From: Hyphococcus sp.
GTDB lineage: Bacteria > Pseudomonadota > Alphaproteobacteria > Caulobacterales > Parvularculaceae
DNA: 64,000 nt
Direction of reading: 5' to 3'
Assembly (NCBI GenBank): GCA_028281665.1
Contig: JANQJK010000016.1
Coordinates: forward strand, 62,001-126,000
The translations under genes were made by a program, and so were the position numbers. Shown one piece after another: positions 43,716 to 52,973 of this stretch; the stretch's first letter is position 1, and each line of letters starts with the position of its first letter. Under the pieces are notes generated by a model, which was not told the DNA's origin, did no database searches, and saw only the letters and a program-made list of their open reading frames with translations.

Positions 43716-45839
43716 GAACCGATACTTCAACCCGCCATAAACGGTGGCCCGCGCGCCGGGCGTGAAAATGCGGTCCTCGTCGATATTGATGGTGAGAACC
43801 GGCGACACGCCTGCGACGTAGTTTGAGTCGAAAAGGTTTTCGCCCGATGCAAAGACCTCAATCTGGTCGTTCAGACGATAGCCGGCGGAGAATCCGACAA
43901 TCGGGTCCGTCGGCACGCTGACGGTGTTCTCGTGATCGGCGAAGTAGGCGCCGCCAGCCAGTTGAACATTGGCGGCGACGAACCACGCATCCTTCACGTC
44001 ATAGCGAATTTCCCCGCGATAGTGGTGGACAGGCAGGCCCGCAATGCGGTTGCCGTCGATGTCGCCGAATTCAAAGCCGCCGTCGACGATGCGATGGCTG
44101 GCGTAGTTGTAAACATTGCGCAGGGTGAGTGCGGCGCCGCGATTGGCCATCGCGCCGGGAAAGAGGTGAAGGTCCACGCCCGCCTCGACGCCTTTATGCG
44201 TCGTCTTGTCAGCGCTGCCATATAAGGCGCCGGAGATAAAACTCGACGGCTCCGCGAGGGAGATGATCTCATTCTCGACGTCTGTGTCGTAATAGGCGAC
44301 GTTGAAGCCGATCCAGTTTCCGATTTTCCCGCGCAGGCCCGCTTCGAGGGTGAAGGAATCCTGTTCCTCAAGGTCGTTGAGGAAGGTCGGGTTGCCGGCG
44401 GTCAACTCCTCCATGCTGGGGGGCTCGTAAGCGCGCGAGGCGCTGGCGTAAAACTGAAGCTTGTCGCTGACGTCAAACCGCGCGCCGCCGCGCGCCGCGA
44501 CGCCGGTGAATGAGCGCGTATCGATATCGTCGTCTGCGAAATCGGTCAGGCGGCGCTCGACCTTGATGAACTTTGCGCCGACTTCCACCGCAAGCCGTCT
44601 GAGCGGTTTGTAGACGCCCTCGACAAATGCGTTGATCAGCTTCGACTTCTGGTCGGTCTCGGAGATGGCCGCGCCGGGATCGCTGTTTTCATTGTCAAAA
44701 ATATCGGAGGTCTGGCTGCCGTCGACCCATTCGCCGCCAAAACGGTAAAGGGCGTCGCCGCCGAAAAATCGCAAGGATCGTTCCGCCTCTAGCCGGGCGC
44801 CCCATTCGGATCCTTCCTGGTCGATGAAGCCCACAAAATCGATCTGCGGCGACTCAATCTCGCGGCGGGTGTAGTGGCCGCCTACAGTAAAGTCGTGCCA
44901 CAGAAGGCTGAACTTCGTTTCGTTCGCGATGCGCCCTTCGCGAATGTCGCGGGCGAAATCGTCGGCGCGGGCGCCGTCAACGAGGTTTATGATCGGACCG
45001 CCCGGAAAAAGCGGTCCAAGGGTAATCGGCGGGGTCGGTCGCTGGGCGTCCTCTTCCAGTTGCGCGAGCGTCAGGCCGCCTGCAAGCTCCGTCTTGGAGT
45101 TCGCAACATCCACAAAAACCCGCGTGCTGAGATTGTCGCGAAGCTGAAAGCCGATATTGCCGTGAAACTGCTGGCTTGTCCGCCGGTTATTGTCACGCCA
45201 GCCGTTTTCATAAACGCCGGTGACGCCGGCATAGTAATCCATGTTGGAAGCGGCGCCGGCGAAACTGATGTGACCCTGACCGCCGGCCTTGCCGTCAATC
45301 GTTGAGCCGCCGTCAAGGCGCGCGGAAAGACCGGCCGGCGCGTCGCGCCCGGTGCGCGAAACAAGATTGACAACGCCGCCAAGATTGCCGCCGCCCTCTC
45401 GCAGATTGGCGACGCCGCGGACAATATTGATTTCGCGCGTTGAAAGGAGATCGATCTCGCTGGCGTTCGTTGTTCCGTGAACGTCGGTGAGGCGGGCGCC
45501 GTCGCGCAGCACGATCACATTCGACCGCTGCCCGCTATTGCCGACGGCGAAGCCGCGAATTGAAAGGCGCGGTTCCTGAATATCCAGACCGTTTACGGTG
45601 ACGCCCGGCGCGAAGAATACGCCGTCGCCGATGTCGTCCGCGTAGTTGTCTTCGTAATCGCTGGCGTCGCGTATATCGACCGCGCCCGTCGCGCCCTGAT
45701 AGTCCGCCAGCGGCCTGTCCCGCAACACGACCGGCTTGAAGACGCCGGCCTCTTCCATCGCGGCGATGGCGGCGGTAGCTCCGGCGGCGAGGGTCGTTGT
45801 CGCCAGCAAGAACATGGAAAGTGGTTTCTTGACAGTCAT
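43713..45839 (-). CDS. TonB-dependent outer-membrane receptor (FecA-like layout)
   Basis: A 708-residue receptor. It has a signal peptide (about 1-26, cut near AIA-AM), a plug (about 40-165) with RLSIRGFAVGNSGQRSNVIV, REINIVRGVANLREGGGNLG and GVVNLVSRTG, and a barrel with SRAYEPPSMEELTAGNPTFL and a terminal YGGLKYRF. The plug/barrel motifs resemble siderophore and metal receptors (FecA/FhuA type), but the ligand cannot be deduced. The divergent region to the next gene upstream is 115 bp; DUF1501 and DUF1800 genes are read in the same direction before it. Confidence 0.92.
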   Translation of the reverse strand: MTVKKPLSMFLLATTTLAAGATAAIAAMEEAGVFKPVVLRDRPLADYQGATGAVDIRDASDYEDNYADDIGDGVFFAPGVTVNGLDIQEPRLSIRGFAVGNSGQRSNVIVLRDGARLTDVHGTTNASEIDLLSTREINIVRGVANLREGGGNLGGVVNLVSRTGRDAPAGLSARLDGGSTIDGKAGGQGHISFAGAASNMDYYAGVTGVYENGWRDNNRRTSQQFHGNIGFQLRDNLSTRVFVDVANSKTELAGGLTLAQLEEDAQRPTPPITLGPLFPGGPIINLVDGARADDFARDIREGRIANETKFSLLWHDFTVGGHYTRREIESPQIDFVGFIDQEGSEWGARLEAERSLRFFGGDALYRFGGEWVDGSQTSDIFDNENSDPGAAISETDQKSKLINAFVEGVYKPLRRLAVEVGAKFIKVERRLTDFADDDIDTRSFTGVAARGGARFDVSDKLQFYASASRAYEPPSMEELTAGNPTFLNDLEEQDSFTLEAGLRGKIGNWIGFNVAYYDTDVENEIISLAEPSSFISGALYGSADKTTHKGVEAGVDLHLFPGAMANRGAALTLRNVYNYASHRIVDGGFEFGDIDGNRIAGLPVHHYRGEIRYDVKDAWFVAANVQLAGGAYFADHENTVSVPTDPIVGFSAGYRLNDQIEVFASGENLFDSNYVAGVSPVLTINIDEDRIFTPGARATVYGGLKYRF

Positions 45840-45954
45840 AGCGCTTACTTGAATTCGAAAACGGCCTTTAATGTAAAACGTTCTGCGACTGATCGCTTTC
45901 TTGCGACGCAGTCCATTGGCTGTTGTTCGAAATCCCCTCTTTTTTTGCGGCTGC

Positions 45955-47358
45955 TTAAAACAGCCCGATGTCGCGTTGTGAGAAATTGCTTAGTCCGGGC
46001 AGCGCCATGTCCAGTTCGCCGTTGTCGAGGCCGAACCAGGCGCCGAGCGTGGCGGCGAATTGATCGACGGACGTCGTCGGGATCAGGCGGCCATTGCCGC
46101 TGTCCTGATCGTGGTCCAGCACCGGCAACGGCATCTGGCCGACCATGCGCGATCCGTTCACGGCGCCGCCGAACACAAAATGATGCCCGCCCCAGCCATG
46201 GTCCGTGCCGTCGCGATTGATTGTCAGGGTGCGTCCGAAGTCCGAGGACGTGAAACTGGTTACGTCCTGTTCGACGCCCAGCTCCGTCATGGTGTCATGG
46301 AATGCGCGGATCGCCGAAGCGATGCCGCCATGGCGGTTGGGGATGCTTGACGCCTGGTTCGAGTGCGTGTCGTACCCGCCGTCGGCGACGAAGAACACCT
46401 GGCGGCTGACGCCAAGCGTTCCGCGCAGGGCGATGATCCGGGCGACGACCTGTAACTGCCGGGCGAGCCGGTTCTGAGGAAACACGGTCGTGAACGGGGC
46501 GTCGGCGCCGAACGATTCCCGCAGTGTCCGGTTGGCGTCGATCGACCGGTCCATGATGTTGACGAAGTCACGCCGGAGAAGATTGGAAACGGTCTGGCCT
46601 TCGGCTTTCAGCATGGACTCATAGGCCCCGGGCAGGGCCGCCGAGCCAAACAGCTCGTCGTCGCTGACGCCGACGATTTCCTGCGGTCCGTTGCCGCCGA
46701 CCTGATACTGGCCCACGACTTCGCCTTGCAGAAAGACGGTGTTGCCGGACGCCGAAACAGCCGTGAATGTTGAGTCCGGATTGCTGCTGGAGGCGGCAAT
46801 CATGTCGGCGAGGCGTCCGCCCCATCCAAACCGTGCGCCTTCCGGTTCCGAGGACATCCAGACGGACTGCTGGTCGTTGTGCGAGAAGAGGCGCGGGGGG
46901 CGCGGTGCGGAGCGGTTCCGGAAATCTTCCCTGTTCATCGGCACGACGAGCGGACCAACGTTTGCGATAATCGAGCCGTCGCCCCGTTCGATCAGTTCAT
47001 GGACCGGCGCCAGTTCCGGCGGCAGGGCGAATTGCCGGCCGCCAAAGTCCGATGCATTGGCGAGATTCAGCGGCAAGAGCTGGTCGCGCGCCCGCGTCGA
47101 ACCGCCCATGTTGTTTGCGTAGCGATTGAACAGCTCGCGCCTGACATCGGCGAACGCGTTATAGTTCGTGGTGTCGTAAGGGATGACGGTATCGTGTCCG
47201 TCCATCCCGCCGAACAGGAACACGCAGACAAGCGCTTTGTACCCGCTTGTGTCTGCGGCGAATGCGTTGAAGCGCATCATGTCATTGGCGAATCCGGTCG
47301 CCGCGCCGAGAGAAAGCGCTGCGCCGGTTTGAAGGAAATGTCGTCTGGAATGCCGCAT
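45955..47358 (-). CDS. DUF1501 domain-containing exported protein
   Basis: A 467-residue protein with a twin-arginine signal (SRRHFLQTGAALSLGAA). The body has the DUF1501 pattern: FLFGGMDGHDTVIPYDTTNY, a VDGGYDTHSNQ-like segment (FVADGGYDTHSNQASSIPN) and TSSDFGRTLTINRDGTDHGW. DUF1501 proteins share the alkaline-phosphatase/sulfatase fold, but their reaction is unknown. It follows the DUF1800 gene by 12 bp, and the two families are commonly paired, so a joint function in the periplasm is likely. Confidence 0.92.
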   Translation of the reverse strand: MRHSRRHFLQTGAALSLGAATGFANDMMRFNAFAADTSGYKALVCVFLFGGMDGHDTVIPYDTTNYNAFADVRRELFNRYANNMGGSTRARDQLLPLNLANASDFGGRQFALPPELAPVHELIERGDGSIIANVGPLVVPMNREDFRNRSAPRPPRLFSHNDQQSVWMSSEPEGARFGWGGRLADMIAASSSNPDSTFTAVSASGNTVFLQGEVVGQYQVGGNGPQEIVGVSDDELFGSAALPGAYESMLKAEGQTVSNLLRRDFVNIMDRSIDANRTLRESFGADAPFTTVFPQNRLARQLQVVARIIALRGTLGVSRQVFFVADGGYDTHSNQASSIPNRHGGIASAIRAFHDTMTELGVEQDVTSFTSSDFGRTLTINRDGTDHGWGGHHFVFGGAVNGSRMVGQMPLPVLDHDQDSGNGRLIPTTSVDQFAATLGAWFGLDNGELDMALPGLSNFSQRDIGLF

Positions 47359-47370
47359 CGGTTCTGGTTC

Positions 47371-49047
47371 CTACCGCTGGACGATGTAATCGGATGAATT
47401 CATGACGAAGAGGACGGCGAGGCGGGCCCGCAATTCATCCCGGGAGAACGAGCCGCTTCCCGATGAAATCGCGTTTACTGCGTCGATGATCTGGGTTCGC
47501 GTCGCAGCGTTCAGCGCGCCATGCGCGAGCAGCGTGTTGAGATGATCCACAAGGGCCGCCGCGTCGCCGGCGAGCGCCACTTCCGTATCGTAATTCGGCG
47601 CGAAATCGGTCCGGCCTTCGTCGTTGAAAATAAAGTCCGTCATGAAGTTGGCGTAACCCGTGACGCTTGCCGCAGTCGTGATCTGCAATTCCGGCGCGAC
47701 CATGCCGGCCGCGGCGCTTTCAGACCCCGGCTGCACGTAACCCGGCCGATAGAAGTTGAAGACCGACGGCGAGCGATAGGCCTGCTGGTTCAGCCTGTTC
47801 GGCGTTTGCGTATCGCGCACCAGTTCTTCATTGCCGACATCGGTGCTCGTTACGTCAAAGGCGCGGGCCCATTGCGCGAAGCGAATGACCGGTTCGCGGA
47901 CCTTGCCGTATTGCGCATTGCTCGTGAACGTTATGTCGCGCGCTTCATCATCGAGGAGGATCGCCGCAACCACGGCGCGCATGTCGCCGCGTCCGGCGCC
48001 GCCGGCGACGCGTCCGTCAGGCATCGTAAAGCTGCCCGAGCGAAACGCGGTTGCGACGCGGTTCACATAGGCTGATGACGGGTTGCTTGTGACCATGCGC
48101 TGAATGAGCTGGCGCGAGATAAAGGGCGCCGTGTTCTGATGGTTGAACAATGCATCCAGCGCGATGGCGATCGACTGATCGCCAGGCGTGTTCGCCGGGA
48201 TCGTTGTGCCGAGAAACGACTTCGCTTCCGGGGAATGCTCCTCGTCAAACATCACCAGCGGCAGATACTCCGAGCGAATATCGTCCGGTCGGCCGAGAAA
48301 GCGGGTTTGTTCCGCCCAGCTGAGGCCGGTAAAGACCTTGGCAAGTTCGGTGATGTCCCCGTTGTCGTATGTTTCGACCGGATTGCCGCCCACGAGCACG
48401 GGATCGCCGTTCGGTTGCAGATCCACAAGACCGATTGTGAAAAGTTGCAGGATTTCGCGGGCGTAGTTTTCGTCCGGCACGACCCCCTGGTCAGGGTCCG
48501 CCTTCTGGTTTTGCAGGTAAGTCAGCCAGATCGCCATCGCCGGGCTGTAGGTGACGTTTTCCAGCGTCTGACGGAAATTGCCGAACGCGCCTGCATTGAT
48601 GATGTCCATGTAGTTCGCCATGGCGACCGGGCGGTCTTCCAGCGCGCCGTCCGCGTAAGACGCGACGATGATCTGGGACAGGGCGAAACCGAACCGTTGA
48701 CGAAGCTGATCGTCGCCAAGAATGGCCCGTGTCCAGAATGTTTCGGAAAGCTCGGTCCGGCCCGCTTCCGCGCCGGAGGCTTCAACGAGCAACACCGATT
48801 GCAGAAGCGATTCCTGCGGTTTGGCGAACTCATCAAGCAGCCATTGTTCATAACCGATGGCGCGCAAATTATCGATGTCGCCCTGGGTTGCGCCAAAAGT
48901 CGCCTGACTGAGAAAGCGAACCGCTTCGAGTTCGCTCATCCCGACCGGCCCGCCGGTGGGCGGCGGCGGCGCGCTTCCGTCGCCTCCGGACTCCGTACAT
49001 CCGGCGGCGGCGATCAACAGCGCGCCCGCTGCAATCACGCGTTTCAT
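47371..49047 (-). CDS. DUF1800 domain-containing lipoprotein
   Basis: A 558-residue protein starting at the ATG 49047. It has a lipoprotein signal (MKRVIAAGALLIAAAGC; Cys17 is lipidated) and a Gly/Pro-rich linker, then the DUF1800 region. Recognisable blocks are SELEAVRFLSQATFGATQGD, LRQRFGFALSQIIVAS, YAREILQLFTIG and ELAKVFTGLSWA. DUF1800 is widespread next to DUF1501 in proteobacteria and planctomycetes; no reaction is known to me. The upstream in-frame ATG at 49074 would bury the signal and is less likely. Confidence 0.92.
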   Translation of the reverse strand: MKRVIAAGALLIAAAGCTESGGDGSAPPPPTGGPVGMSELEAVRFLSQATFGATQGDIDNLRAIGYEQWLLDEFAKPQESLLQSVLLVEASGAEAGRTELSETFWTRAILGDDQLRQRFGFALSQIIVASYADGALEDRPVAMANYMDIINAGAFGNFRQTLENVTYSPAMAIWLTYLQNQKADPDQGVVPDENYAREILQLFTIGLVDLQPNGDPVLVGGNPVETYDNGDITELAKVFTGLSWAEQTRFLGRPDDIRSEYLPLVMFDEEHSPEAKSFLGTTIPANTPGDQSIAIALDALFNHQNTAPFISRQLIQRMVTSNPSSAYVNRVATAFRSGSFTMPDGRVAGGAGRGDMRAVVAAILLDDEARDITFTSNAQYGKVREPVIRFAQWARAFDVTSTDVGNEELVRDTQTPNRLNQQAYRSPSVFNFYRPGYVQPGSESAAAGMVAPELQITTAASVTGYANFMTDFIFNDEGRTDFAPNYDTEVALAGDAAALVDHLNTLLAHGALNAATRTQIIDAVNAISSGSGSFSRDELRARLAVLFVMNSSDYIVQR

Positions 49048-49381
49048 GGAAAAATCAATAAACGAGCAAAACATGTCGCCCGGCTCCCGTGCTACGGAGC
49101 TGCTTCTAGACGCGTTCTGTAAACGGAAGTGAAAACGGGCGGCGCAATTTGTCTAAAGCTTTCGCAATGACGCAGAATTCCGCGCAGCCATAACGAATTG
49201 GCGCAGATTGAATTTTATTCAGGTTTAAAATCAGGCGCTTCGTGCGCCTTTTAGCCTATGTCGATGGTTGCGGGGGCCGCGCTTCGACACGTGCAGCGCG
49301 TAAAGTTTCGTCAATACACGCTAAATTTTCTGCAACGGCGCAACGCTGTTTGCCGAGAACACGATGACGTTTCGGCAAGCT
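49048..49381. other. Intergenic region, no gene seen
   Basis: A 334-bp stretch between the DUF1800 gene (start 49047) and the end of the phosphotransferase gene (49382). It is clearly more AT-rich in places (for example around 49200-49240), compatible with a promoter for the DUF1800 operon. I see no open frame with coding character and no strong hairpin. Confidence 0.6.
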
Positions 49382-50455
49382 TTATGAATCGGCGCCGGCG
49401 TTCTTCGCAAATTGCCACGCGAGGGCGGCAAGGGGCTGGACCTGCGCGCCCATTTTCGCCGCTTCGGGCGAGGACGCATTGCCCTGTAGCGAGCGCGCGT
49501 AAACGCCCTGAATGATCGCCGCGATTCGGAACATGTTGTAGGCGAGGCAATAGTCGAGATCGGGCACGCCGTCCCGGCCGGTCCGTTCGCAGTACAGCTG
49601 CACGGCGTCGTCGAGGGACGGAACGCCGAGGTCGTCGAGATCGAGACCGGCAAGACCGCCGCGCACTTCTCGGGGAAAGAAATAGACCATCAGGAAATAG
49701 GTGAAGTCCGCCAGCGGATGACCGAGCGTCGATAACTCCCAGTCGAGCACCGCCAGCGTTTTCGGTTCGGTCGGATGCATGATCGCGTTGTCAAAACGAA
49801 AATCCCCATGGACGACGCTGGTTGCGTCGTCATCGGGCGCCGCGCTCGGCAGCCATTCGATCAGGCGGTTCATCTCGTCGATATTTGTCGTCTCCGCGCC
49901 TTTGTACTGTTTGCTCCAGCGTCCGACCTGGCGTTCGAAGTAATTGCCGGGCTTGCCATAGTCGCCGAGACCTGCGGCCGCGTGGTCGACATTGTGCAGA
50001 TCGGCCAGCGTCCCGATCAACGCCTTGAACAGCGGCGCGCGATCGGGCTTGGAGACTTCGGGGAGACTTGAATCCCAGAAGATCCGGCCTTCCACGAAAT
50101 CCATAATAAAGAACGCGGTTCCGAGAACCGCATCGTCCTCACAGAGCGCATAGGTCTTCGGTACGGGAAAACCCTGACCGCCAAGCGCCGTCATCACGCG
50201 ATACTCCCGGTCGACGGCATGGGCTGACGGAAGCAGGTTTCCGGGCGGTTTGCGGCGCAGGACGTATTTTTTGTCCGGCGTTGTAATCAGGTAGGTCGGG
50301 TTGGACTGACCGCCTTTGAACTTGCCGACGTCGATCAGTCCCGCAAACCCGTCGACATGAGCCTTCATGTAATCGACAAGCGCGCCTTCATCGAAGGCGA
50401 GATGGTCAGGCGTCTCGCTGACGCCCGTGAACGCATCGCTATTAGTGTCAGCCAT
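49382..50455 (-). CDS. Phosphotransferase family protein (ACAD10/APH-like kinase)
   Basis: A 357-residue protein of the aminoglycoside phosphotransferase-like family in the subgroup close to the kinase part of ACAD10/ACAD11. The ATP-binding lobe has KFKGGQSNPTYLITTPDKKY with VLRRKPPG. The catalytic loop is VVHGDFRFDNAIMHP, with Asp as base and Asn for metal, and LAVLDWELSTLGHPLADF carries the second metal-binding Asp. In alphaproteobacteria this group is linked to hydroxyacyl-CoA metabolism. The substrate here is unknown. It lies upstream of no obvious partner gene. Confidence 0.85.
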   Translation of the reverse strand: MADTNSDAFTGVSETPDHLAFDEGALVDYMKAHVDGFAGLIDVGKFKGGQSNPTYLITTPDKKYVLRRKPPGNLLPSAHAVDREYRVMTALGGQGFPVPKTYALCEDDAVLGTAFFIMDFVEGRIFWDSSLPEVSKPDRAPLFKALIGTLADLHNVDHAAAGLGDYGKPGNYFERQVGRWSKQYKGAETTNIDEMNRLIEWLPSAAPDDDATSVVHGDFRFDNAIMHPTEPKTLAVLDWELSTLGHPLADFTYFLMVYFFPREVRGGLAGLDLDDLGVPSLDDAVQLYCERTGRDGVPDLDYCLAYNMFRIAAIIQGVYARSLQGNASSPEAAKMGAQVQPLAALAWQFAKNAGADS

Positions 50456-50471
50456 ATCGATGAAGGTCCCT

Positions 50472-50747
50472 TCAAGTCCTCAGAAAATCGGAAATCATCA
50501 TGGCGCCGATGATGACGAAACCGGCGCCCGCGATGAGTTTCAACGGCGCGGCGGCCAGGTATTTTTCCGCTGCTGCTCCGGCGATAACGGCAATCGCCGT
50601 CGATGCTGTCAGGGCGGCGGTCGCGGCGGCGAAGACGACCCAGCGCGGTCGGTCGCCGTCAGCGGAAAACAACAATGTTGCGAGCTGGGTCTTGTCGCCA
50701 AGCTCCGCCAGAAAAACGGCGGCGAAGACGGTCAGAAATGCGGTCAT
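50472..50747 (-). CDS. Half-size TMEM165/GDT1 family transporter
   Basis: A 91-residue membrane protein with three hydrophobic segments and one ELGDKTQ motif, the E-x-G-D-K/R-T/S signature of the UPF0016/GDT1 family of Mn2+/Ca2+ transporters. Typical members have two such repeats in about 200 residues; single-repeat bacterial proteins are thought to dimerise. The start overlaps the hydrolase stop by 4 bp (ATGA), so it is expressed with the hydrolase and purD. Confidence 0.85.
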   Translation of the reverse strand: MTAFLTVFAAVFLAELGDKTQLATLLFSADGDRPRWVVFAAATAALTASTAIAVIAGAAAEKYLAAAPLKLIAGAGFVIIGAMMISDFLRT

Positions 50748-51634
50748 TGGGTGACGGCTCCGTTTTCCCGGTGGAATTGCAGAAACAACTCGGCGACGCG
50801 CTCGGGGTCCTCCGTTTGCGGATAATGCCCGATTTCGCCCAGAAGGGTCGCTGCGCCGCGGGGAACCTGTTGTTTGAAATAGTCGAACATGTGTTTGCCG
50901 GAAACCGGGTCCGCGCCGCCGTCGATGAGTCCTACCGGAATGGTCGCCTGCTGGAGGGCGCCAACCCAGCGTTCACGGTTTTCGCGCCGCTCCGGAATGT
51001 AGTGGAGCAGCTTGTGAAAGATTCGTTGCCCGTCATTTTCAGACAGCAGCGCCCAGTGCGCGTCGATTTCGTCCTCGGAGGCTTTTGTCTCGGGCCCGAA
51101 GACCTCGTCGAAACCTTTTTGCAGCGTTTTGCGAGAGAGAAGCCGGCCGACGAGGCCGCCAATAGGTGAGAGGCCCAGCTTCTGGATCGGCCGGGCTCTA
51201 TGCTGTTCGGGGAACAGGCCGCCATTCAGAAACATCACGGATTTCAGCGAGAAGCTCAGCGTATTTTCAGTATGACGCGCCAGCAATTCCTGCGCGACCG
51301 TATCGCCATAGTCATGGGCGAGAATATGAGCATCGCCGACGCCAAGCTGTTCGAGGAGGACTTCCTGAAAATCCGCCTGATCGGCAATGCGATAGCGGAT
51401 GTTGCGCGGTTTGTCGGAAAGACCGAAGCCAAGCATGTCGATGGCGGCGAGGTTGAACCGGCTTTCAAGCATCGGCCAGACGCCGGTCCAGTCCCAGGAC
51501 GAGGTCGGGAATCCATGGATGAGCAAAAGCCACGGCTTGTTGTCGTCGGGTTGCGTCGGCGCCCAACAGGCGAGGCGCCAGCCATGGGCGATGAGTGAGC
51601 TCGCGCGTGCGCGCCATTCGCCGAGCGGTTTCAA
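50744..51634 (-). CDS. MEST-like alpha/beta hydrolase with aspartate nucleophile
   Basis: A 296-residue hydrolase. The nucleophile elbow is AHDYGDTVAQELLARH, with Asp in place of Ser, as in haloalkane dehalogenases and epoxide hydrolases. The blocks LNGGLFPEQHRA, RERWVGALQQATIP, DGGADPV and GHYPQTEDPERV closely follow the eukaryotic MEST (PEG1) protein from memory. The oxyanion motif is LLIHGFPTSSWDW. It overlaps both purD and the GDT1-type gene by 4 bp. The substrate is unknown. Confidence 0.82.
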   Translation of the reverse strand: MKPLGEWRARASSLIAHGWRLACWAPTQPDDNKPWLLLIHGFPTSSWDWTGVWPMLESRFNLAAIDMLGFGLSDKPRNIRYRIADQADFQEVLLEQLGVGDAHILAHDYGDTVAQELLARHTENTLSFSLKSVMFLNGGLFPEQHRARPIQKLGLSPIGGLVGRLLSRKTLQKGFDEVFGPETKASEDEIDAHWALLSENDGQRIFHKLLHYIPERRENRERWVGALQQATIPVGLIDGGADPVSGKHMFDYFKQQVPRGAATLLGEIGHYPQTEDPERVAELFLQFHRENGAVTQ

Positions 51635-52917
51635 CTGTCGGCCTCTAGCGCGCGCCAGCCAATGTCCCGCCGATAAAACCCGTCCGGCCAGTCTATTGCG
51701 GCGACGCCCTCATAGGCGCGGTCAACCGCTTCGCGAATGTCGCCGCCGGTGGCGGTGACATTCAGAACGCGGCCGCCACTGGCGCGCAACAATTCGTCGT
51801 CCTTTTTTGTGCCGGCGTGGAAGACCACAACCCCCGGCGCGTCGTTCGCCTTTTCGACGCCCCGAATGACCGAACCCTTTTCGTAGGAACCGGGATAGCC
51901 CTCCGCGGCCATGACGACGAGGGCGCCGGCGTCGCTGGACCATTCCATGGCGTGGCCGCGCAGTGCGCCCGTTGCCGCGGCGTGCAGGACGGGGAGGAGA
52001 TCGCTCTGCAACAGCCGCATCATGATCTGACATTCCGGATCGCCGAACCGCGCGTTGAATTCCACAAGGCGCGGATTGCCGTCCTCGATCATCAACCCTG
52101 CATAGAGCACGCCGACATAGGGCGTTTTTCGCCTCGCCAGTTCCGCAACGACCGGCTCGATGATGCGCTCCAACGTCTTTGTACGGACTTCTTCGGTAAA
52201 AACGGGAGTGGGGGAGTAAGCGCCCATGCCGCCGGTGTTCGGTCCCTTGTCGCCGTCAAAGGCGCGTTTGTGATCCTGAGCGGCGATCATCGGCAGAATG
52301 GTTTCGCCATCGGTAATCGCGAAGAAACTTGCTTCCTCGCCCTCCATGAATTCCTCGATGACGATTTCCGCGCTCGCATCGCCGAACTGTCCGGCAAGCA
52401 TCTCGTCGATGGCGGCGTCGGCGTCCGGCAGCGATTCGGCGATCACAACGCCCTTGCCGGCCGCGAGTCCGTCGGCCTTGATCACATAGGGCGCGGTCTG
52501 CGCGCGAAGGAACGCCTTGGCGTCGTCGGCGTCGGTGAACTTTCCGTAAGCGGCGGTCGGCGCGCCGACCGCGGCGCAGATTTCCTTCATGAAGGATTTT
52601 GATGTTTCAAGCCGGGCGGCGTCCCTGTCGGGGCCGAAACAAGCGATTCCCCCCGCGCGCAGCGCGTCGCCTAGCCCCGCGGCGAGGGGCGCTTCCGGCC
52701 CGATCACCACAAGATCGACATCATTTTCCTGTGCAAAGGCGACAATCGTGCGCGGGCTCGCCCAATCTGTCGCTCCATCACTGGAAACAGGGGCGCCAAT
52801 GTGATTAAGACCGGGGTTTCCGGGTTCTACGTAAAGCTTGGAAAGCAACGGGCTTTGCGCGATTTTCCAGCCGAGCGCATGTTCGCGTCCGCCGCCGCCG
52901 ACCAACAGGACTTTCAC
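51631..52917 (-). CDS. purD: Phosphoribosylamine--glycine ligase (GAR synthetase)
   Basis: PurD joins phosphoribosylamine and glycine using ATP, the second step of purine synthesis. The 428-residue protein starts at a GTG (52917) preceded by GGGAGAGG; the sequence begins KVLLVGGGGREHALGWKIAQ, exactly the family's N-terminus. ATP-grasp blocks are PYVIKADGLAAGKGVVIAES, FMEGEEASFFAITDGETILP, AQDHKRAFDGDKGPNTGGMG and LVEFNARFGDPECQ. The distal gene overlaps suggest transcription together with the hydrolase and GDT1 genes. A longer in-frame start at 52974 is unlikely. Confidence 0.97.
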   Translation of the reverse strand: MKVLLVGGGGREHALGWKIAQSPLLSKLYVEPGNPGLNHIGAPVSSDGATDWASPRTIVAFAQENDVDLVVIGPEAPLAAGLGDALRAGGIACFGPDRDAARLETSKSFMKEICAAVGAPTAAYGKFTDADDAKAFLRAQTAPYVIKADGLAAGKGVVIAESLPDADAAIDEMLAGQFGDASAEIVIEEFMEGEEASFFAITDGETILPMIAAQDHKRAFDGDKGPNTGGMGAYSPTPVFTEEVRTKTLERIIEPVVAELARRKTPYVGVLYAGLMIEDGNPRLVEFNARFGDPECQIMMRLLQSDLLPVLHAAATGALRGHAMEWSSDAGALVVMAAEGYPGSYEKGSVIRGVEKANDAPGVVVFHAGTKKDDELLRASGGRVLNVTATGGDIREAVDRAYEGVAAIDWPDGFYRRDIGWRALEADS

Positions 52918-52973
52918 TTGCAGCCTCTCCCAATCAGAGCCCCCGCGTTTAAGGGTCCGGCGCGCCGGGATCA

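Noticed and set aside
48139-49122. Plus-strand frame of 327 codons opposite the DUF1800 gene
   Set aside because: A shadow frame rich in Arg and His; the DUF1800 motifs on the other strand are unambiguous.
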